8,207 bases of DNA. Origin: Thermoplasmata archaeon (lineage in GTDB: Archaea; Thermoplasmatota; Thermoplasmata; GCA-020350865). A model generated the notes under the pieces. That model did no database searches and was not told where the DNA came from. It saw nothing but the letters and a program-made list of their open reading frames with translations. Numbering within the stretch: position 1 is the first letter of the stretch; every line of letters begins with the position of its first letter. Shown in pieces: positions 5,710-8,207 of this stretch. The stretch lies in NCBI GenBank assembly GCA_020351895.1, contig CP070672.1, positions 2,144,274-2,152,480 of the forward strand. Direction: 5' to 3'. A program made the position numbers and the translations under genes.

Positions 5710-6519
5710 ATGCACAAAATCTTCGAGCCAAAAGTCTATTACAAGGACAGCAGGAACATGAATGATGTTAAGAGCGACTCCGTGCATCTGATCATCACCA
5801 GTCCTCCATATTTCAACACAAAGGATTACAGCCAGGATAAAAGTGGAGCTGATTTGGGAAACATCGATGAGCTGAATACATGGCTTTTTGAAATTAAAAA
5901 GGTCTGGAAGGAATGCTATCGTGTTCTCTCACCTGGGCGGAAGATGTTTATCAATATAATGAATTTACCAATCACCGTGGACAATACTTTTAGGTCACTA
6001 AACCTCGTAGGTAAAACCACGGATATATGCGAGGATATCGGGTTTATTTTCAAAAGGGACATCATATGGCATAAGACGAACTCAGTAAGAGCACCATTCG
6101 GAAGTTACCCGTATCCAGTTGGAATACTCATCAACAATATGCATGAATCGATCTTGGAATTCGAAAAACCAAGCGACGGAAAACCCAAGTACGATCATCT
6201 AACAAAGGAACATAAAGAGGCTTCAAAACTACAAAGGGATTTTTGGCTGAAATTGAAGAACTCGGATGTCTGGGTAATGAAACCCTACAAAAGCGGAACA
6301 AGGGAGCATCTGGCTCCGTTTCCAGATGAACTGCCATATAGAGTGATAAAGGGTTATTCCTATCTTTCTGAGACTGTGCTCGATCCTTTTTTGGGGATGG
6401 GGACCACTCTGAAGGTGGCAAGAAGTCTTGGGAGGAAGGGTATCGGCTATGAGATCAACAAGAGCTATAGACAGCTAATAGACAAGGCCTTAAGTCAAAA
6501 GCTATTGGTTGAGTTTTGA
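5710..6519 (+). CDS. Beta-class DNA methyltransferase (SPPY type, N4-cytosine or N6-adenine)
   Basis: A 269-residue AdoMet-dependent amino-methyltransferase acting on DNA. Motif order is beta-class: motif IV TSPPYFNTKDYSQ (30-42) is N-terminal. Motif X/I elements are C-terminal: HLAPFPDELPYRVIKGYS (200-217), DPFLGMGTT (225-233, the AdoMet loop) and IGYEIN (245-250, motif II). SPPY rather than DPPY is commonest among N4-cytosine enzymes, so N4mC is more likely. The segment between (about 115-195) should hold the target recognition region. ATG 5710 is preceded by AGGTGA at 4 nt. No restriction endonuclease gene is adjacent: upstream is the wHTH/TerB-like protein, and downstream a convergent membrane protein gene whose stop is only 10 nt away. 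It therefore looks like a solitary methyltransferase. A CTAG-type specificity known from other euryarchaea is possible but unproved. Confidence 0.93.
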   Translation: MHKIFEPKVYYKDSRNMNDVKSDSVHLIITSPPYFNTKDYSQDKSGADLGNIDELNTWLFEIKKVWKECYRVLSPGRKMFINIMNLPITVDNTFRSLNLVGKTTDICEDIGFIFKRDIIWHKTNSVRAPFGSYPYPVGILINNMHESILEFEKPSDGKPKYDHLTKEHKEASKLQRDFWLKLKNSDVWVMKPYKSGTREHLAPFPDELPYRVIKGYSYLSETVLDPFLGMGTTLKVARSLGRKGIGYEINKSYRQLIDKALSQKLLVEF

Positions 6520-6529
6520 GTCTTTGAAA

Positions 6530-7114
6530 TCAACTAATAGTGCCCTCCAATCCGCATTCTGGACAGGTTATTTTCGCGGGCCTAGTCAATCCTTGAACTC
6601 CAAAGACGTTACCGCACTTCGGGCACGTAACCTGCTCGATTTTTTTGCCCTGGGCTGCAGGTTGGAGGGTAAACTTCACCGATTCAAGCAGTTTTCTTTT
6701 TCGTGTAGCGAATCCTACGATCATGACAACTGATCCAAAAATGAATAAAAATGCACCCAAGGAGCCTTCGAAAGTCGGGATTCTCTGAACCTGGTAGATG
6801 TTCTCTTCCCAGTTCGTAGTGTTATCACCGAATTCTATGGTGATAAGCACATTCTCTTGTAAATCAAAATCCTTTTCCTTTGTATAAACCTGAAGCACGT
6901 CTTCATCCATCTCCAAAACTTGCACATCTCCAATTTCTGTTATATTGGTTATTTCACCAACATATCTTATGGTCTCTTTGGCCTTTACATCTTCAATGTG
7001 AAACGTATCCTTTGTCTCGTAATCGATTAATGGCCAAAAAAACAAGACCATTAAAATCCCGATTAAAAGAAGAATAATTCCTATTGCTACATAGCCAGTT
7101 CGCAAGTTAACCAT
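6530..7114 (-). CDS. Two-TM membrane protein with C-terminal cytoplasmic zinc ribbon
   Basis: About 194 residues. TM1 spans about 7-27 (YVAIGIILLLIGILMVLFFW). An extracytoplasmic, beta-rich, acidic domain of about 90 residues follows (28-117; several NxT sequons such as NIT and NTT). TM2 covers about 118-136 (GSLGAFLFIFGSVVMIVGF), then a positive stop-transfer ATRKRK, a linker, and a zinc ribbon with CPKC (164-167) and CPEC (184-187). The ribbon is strikingly like the tail of the radical SAM-protease fusion (FGV after the first pair, CGxxGxxS after the second). The family is not recognised by name; similar small membrane proteins with terminal zinc ribbons are common in Thermoplasmata. Start: the frame is open to TTG 7138, but ATG 7114 or TTG 7105 (AGGTGA 8 nt upstream) are better supported. 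It converges on the methyltransferase gene. A role in assembly or signalling is guesswork. Confidence 0.8.
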   Translation of the reverse strand: MVNLRTGYVAIGIILLLIGILMVLFFWPLIDYETKDTFHIEDVKAKETIRYVGEITNITEIGDVQVLEMDEDVLQVYTKEKDFDLQENVLITIEFGDNTTNWEENIYQVQRIPTFEGSLGAFLFIFGSVVMIVGFATRKRKLLESVKFTLQPAAQGKKIEQVTCPKCGNVFGVQGLTRPAKITCPECGLEGTIS

Positions 7115-7163
7115 CACCTTTTGGGATATCCTAGCCAAGATTATTTCATGTTTTAATGATCCT

Positions 7164-7229
7164 TTACACCTCTATCTCGTGGACCTCATGTTCATCCACA
7201 TGTAAATCATTGACTCCTGGCTTTAGCAA
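7164..7229 (-). CDS. Possible 21-codon acidic, His-rich peptide or gene remnant
   Basis: From TTG 7229 to TAA 7166..7164 the minus strand encodes 21 residues ending DLHVDEHEVHEIEV, rich in Asp, Glu and His. There is no ribosome binding site, and an in-frame TGA sits directly before the TTG, so it may equally be the decayed 3' end of a lost gene or chance. It lies upstream of and in the same direction as the membrane protein gene. Confidence 0.15.
   Translation of the reverse strand: MLKPGVNDLHVDEHEVHEIEV
7179..7199. repeat. Short inverted repeat GTGGA/TCCAC
   Basis: Arms 7179-7183 and 7195-7199 with an 11-nt loop. It abuts the larger inverted repeat that starts at 7200. Five base pairs only. 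Confidence 0.3.
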
Positions 7230-7246
7230 TCATAGATGATTTACAT
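7200..7246. repeat. Perfect 11-bp inverted repeat with 25-nt loop
   Basis: ATGTAAATCAT (7200-7210) and ATGATTTACAT (7236-7246) are exact reverse complements, separated by 25 nt. The flanking bases do not pair. It could be an RNA hairpin, a split operator or the ends of a tiny decayed element. No target-site duplication is evident. Confidence 0.6.
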
Positions 7247-7481
7247 AAGAGGATTATCGTATTCAAACAATCATCCAGAGAGATAAGCCTTGTCATGACA
7301 CACCAAATCATATCTCTAATCGTAACTCCAGGGATTTTAACATTATTATGGAGAAGATGAACAATATATTTAATTTTCTGTCATCGGGAAGTACAAAACA
7401 AGTCAAGTTATCCAGGACGAGGAGAAACGAGGATTTCCCCTTAAATTGGGTGAAAAACATTCTTTTTAAAAAACCGACAGC

Positions 7482-7490
7482 TTTATATAG
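7482..7490 (+). promoter_or_regulatory. TATA box giving a near-leaderless transcript
   Basis: TTTATATAG centred at 7486 predicts transcription start near 7511, about five bases before ATG 7516. No Shine-Dalgarno lies upstream of that ATG, consistent with leaderless translation. Confidence 0.65.
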
Positions 7491-7515
7491 AAAAATTATC
7501 CTATTAGCCTCCACC

Positions 7516-8207
7516 ATGAACAGAAAGGAGGTTCTTACAGAGGTAATTGAGGTTCTGTCCAGTGTCGGATTCTCTGTATCAGAGCCGCATAAAATAAGAA
7601 GCATAAGCTTCGATATCGTTGCGAGAAGAGACGATGTACTTTTAATCATCAAAATTTTGGGCAATGTAGATGCCTTTAATAAGGAAAATGCCAAGGAGCT
7701 GGTAATAATAGCCAACCTGCTTCAGGGCTCCCCATTCATCATTGGCGGAAAGAGCAGCACAAACGATATAGAAGACGGTGTTGTGTATTTCAGACATGGC
7801 ATTCCCATCATCTCAAAAGGGACATTCAAGGATTTCTTTTTAGAGGAGGTTCCTCCATTTGTATTTGCTGCCCCTGGTGGATTATATGTTCATTTGGATG
7901 GTGAGCTGCTTCGGAATATAAGGGAACGAAACGAACTTTCCCTTGGAGCTTTGGCCGAGGTGGCAAAAGTCTCAAGACGCAGCGTACAGCTATATGAGAG
8001 TGGCATGGGTGCAATGGTTGACGCAGCACTTCGTATCGAAGAGTACCTAAAGATGCCGATAATACTCCCTATCAATCCTCTTGCCTGTTATGCAAAAACC
8101 CAGGAAGAAACCTCGAAATGGGTGGAGAGCTTCGAGGAGTTTAAGGGCCTGGAGAAGGACGTCTTCCATCATTTAAAATTCCTGGGCTATAGGATCTTAC
8201 CAACTAA
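7516..8207 (+). CDS. Archaeal XRE-family HTH regulator with N-terminal nuclease-like domain (3' truncated by window)
   Basis: The first 230 codons of a putative HTH-type transcriptional regulator conserved in many euryarchaea. Residues 1-110 form an alpha/beta domain: MNRKEVLTEVIEVLSSVGF, SFDIVARRDDVLLIIKIL (32-48, recalling a restriction-endonuclease-like D...K sheet), then IANLLQGSPFIIGGKS and IEDGVVYFRHGIPIIS. VPPFVFAAPGGLYVHLDGE (112-130) is the family's conserved hinge. Residues 131-185 are a Cro/C1-type HTH: LLRNIRERNELSLGALAEVA, then KVSRRSVQLYESG with the recognition helix, and LRIEEYLKMPII. The rest continues beyond the right edge. The start at ATG 7516 matches the family's N-terminus and sits just after a TATA box. 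DNA-binding by the HTH is well supported; a catalytic role for the N-terminal domain is not. Targets are unknown. Confidence 0.9.
   Translation, partial: MNRKEVLTEVIEVLSSVGFSVSEPHKIRSISFDIVARRDDVLLIIKILGNVDAFNKENAKELVIIANLLQGSPFIIGGKSSTNDIEDGVVYFRHGIPIISKGTFKDFFLEEVPPFVFAAPGGLYVHLDGELLRNIRERNELSLGALAEVAKVSRRSVQLYESGMGAMVDAALRIEEYLKMPIILPINPLACYAKTQEETSKWVESFEEFKGLEKDVFHHLKFLGYRILPT

Larger units (their letters stand above)
7115..7515. other. Divergent intergenic region with inverted repeats
   Basis: About 400 bases between the leftward membrane-protein gene and the rightward regulator gene. It contains two adjacent inverted repeats (7179-7199 and 7200-7246), a possible 21-codon minus-strand ORF, and the TATA box at 7482. 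The frame of the regulator is open upstream through an ATG at 7348, but the predicted extension lies before the promoter and does not match the usual start of that family. I see no tRNA, transposase or CRISPR repeat here. Confidence 0.6.

Noticed and set aside
6640..6646. T7 run as terminator of the methyltransferase transcript
   Set aside because: It lies inside the coding region of the convergent gene about 120 bases past the stop. Possible, but composition of the opposing gene explains it equally well.
7348..7515. ATG 7348 as start of the XRE regulator (56 extra codons, in frame)
   Set aside because: The family normally begins at the MNRKEVLTEV stretch, and a good TATA box at 7482 places transcription start after this ATG. 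A real N-terminal extension is unlikely though not excluded.
7308..7715. 135-codon minus-strand open frame opposite the XRE regulator start
   Set aside because: It overlaps the well-supported regulator gene and its promoter, and shows no recognisable domain or ribosome site.

Overview
The window looks like a chromosomal segment of a euryarchaeon, most likely an anaerobic member of the Thermoplasmatota. The evidence is: archaeal TATA boxes upstream of several genes; one gene with almost no leader; GGTGA/GGAGG-type ribosome binding sites and some TTG starts; the archaeal wHTH-TerB-like and 'nuclease-like plus XRE HTH' regulator families; a DUF2080 protein; and membrane proteins ending in a cytoplasmic zinc ribbon. 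The phylum is an inference from gene style, not from a marker gene.

Layout. Positions 1-1780 (minus strand) form a tight operon read leftwards: a 52-residue DUF2080 protein, a GNAT acetyltransferase, a 2-hydroxyacyl-CoA dehydratase/benzoyl-CoA reductase-type subunit, and the first codons of a further gene that runs off the left edge. Its promoter region (1781-1850) carries two copies of a TATAG-N3-CTATR dyad 19 bp apart. A G-rich tract lies at 1904-1932. Positions 1969-4738 (minus) hold the most unusual unit. It is one 855-residue protein that joins a radical SAM/SPASM domain, a PqqD-like (RRE-like) domain, a membrane-embedded M50-type zinc metalloprotease and a C-terminal zinc ribbon. It is preceded by a 30-codon ORF that has the position and layout of a RiPP precursor peptide. 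Positions 4836-6519 (plus) are divergent from this: a winged-helix/TerB-like protein followed by a solitary beta-class (SPPY) DNA methyltransferase. Position 6530-7114 (minus) is a two-TM membrane protein whose C-terminal zinc ribbon closely matches that of the radical SAM-protease fusion. Positions 7115-7515 are mostly non-coding with inverted repeats. At 7516 a TATA-proximal start opens an archaeal XRE-type regulator that is cut off by the right edge.

Working model (inference). The 30-residue peptide is made from the divergent promoter at about 4775. Its leader is held by the PqqD-like domain of the downstream fusion, its core is modified by the radical SAM/SPASM domain, and it is cut by the fused M50 protease at the membrane. 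This would resemble a self-contained, single-polypeptide version of the radical SAM plus M50 pair of the bacterial epipeptide (YydF/EpeX) system. The adjacent wHTH-TerB-like protein is a candidate local regulator, and the second zinc-ribbon membrane protein a candidate partner. None of this is proved by the sequence alone, but the domain fusion itself is directly readable.
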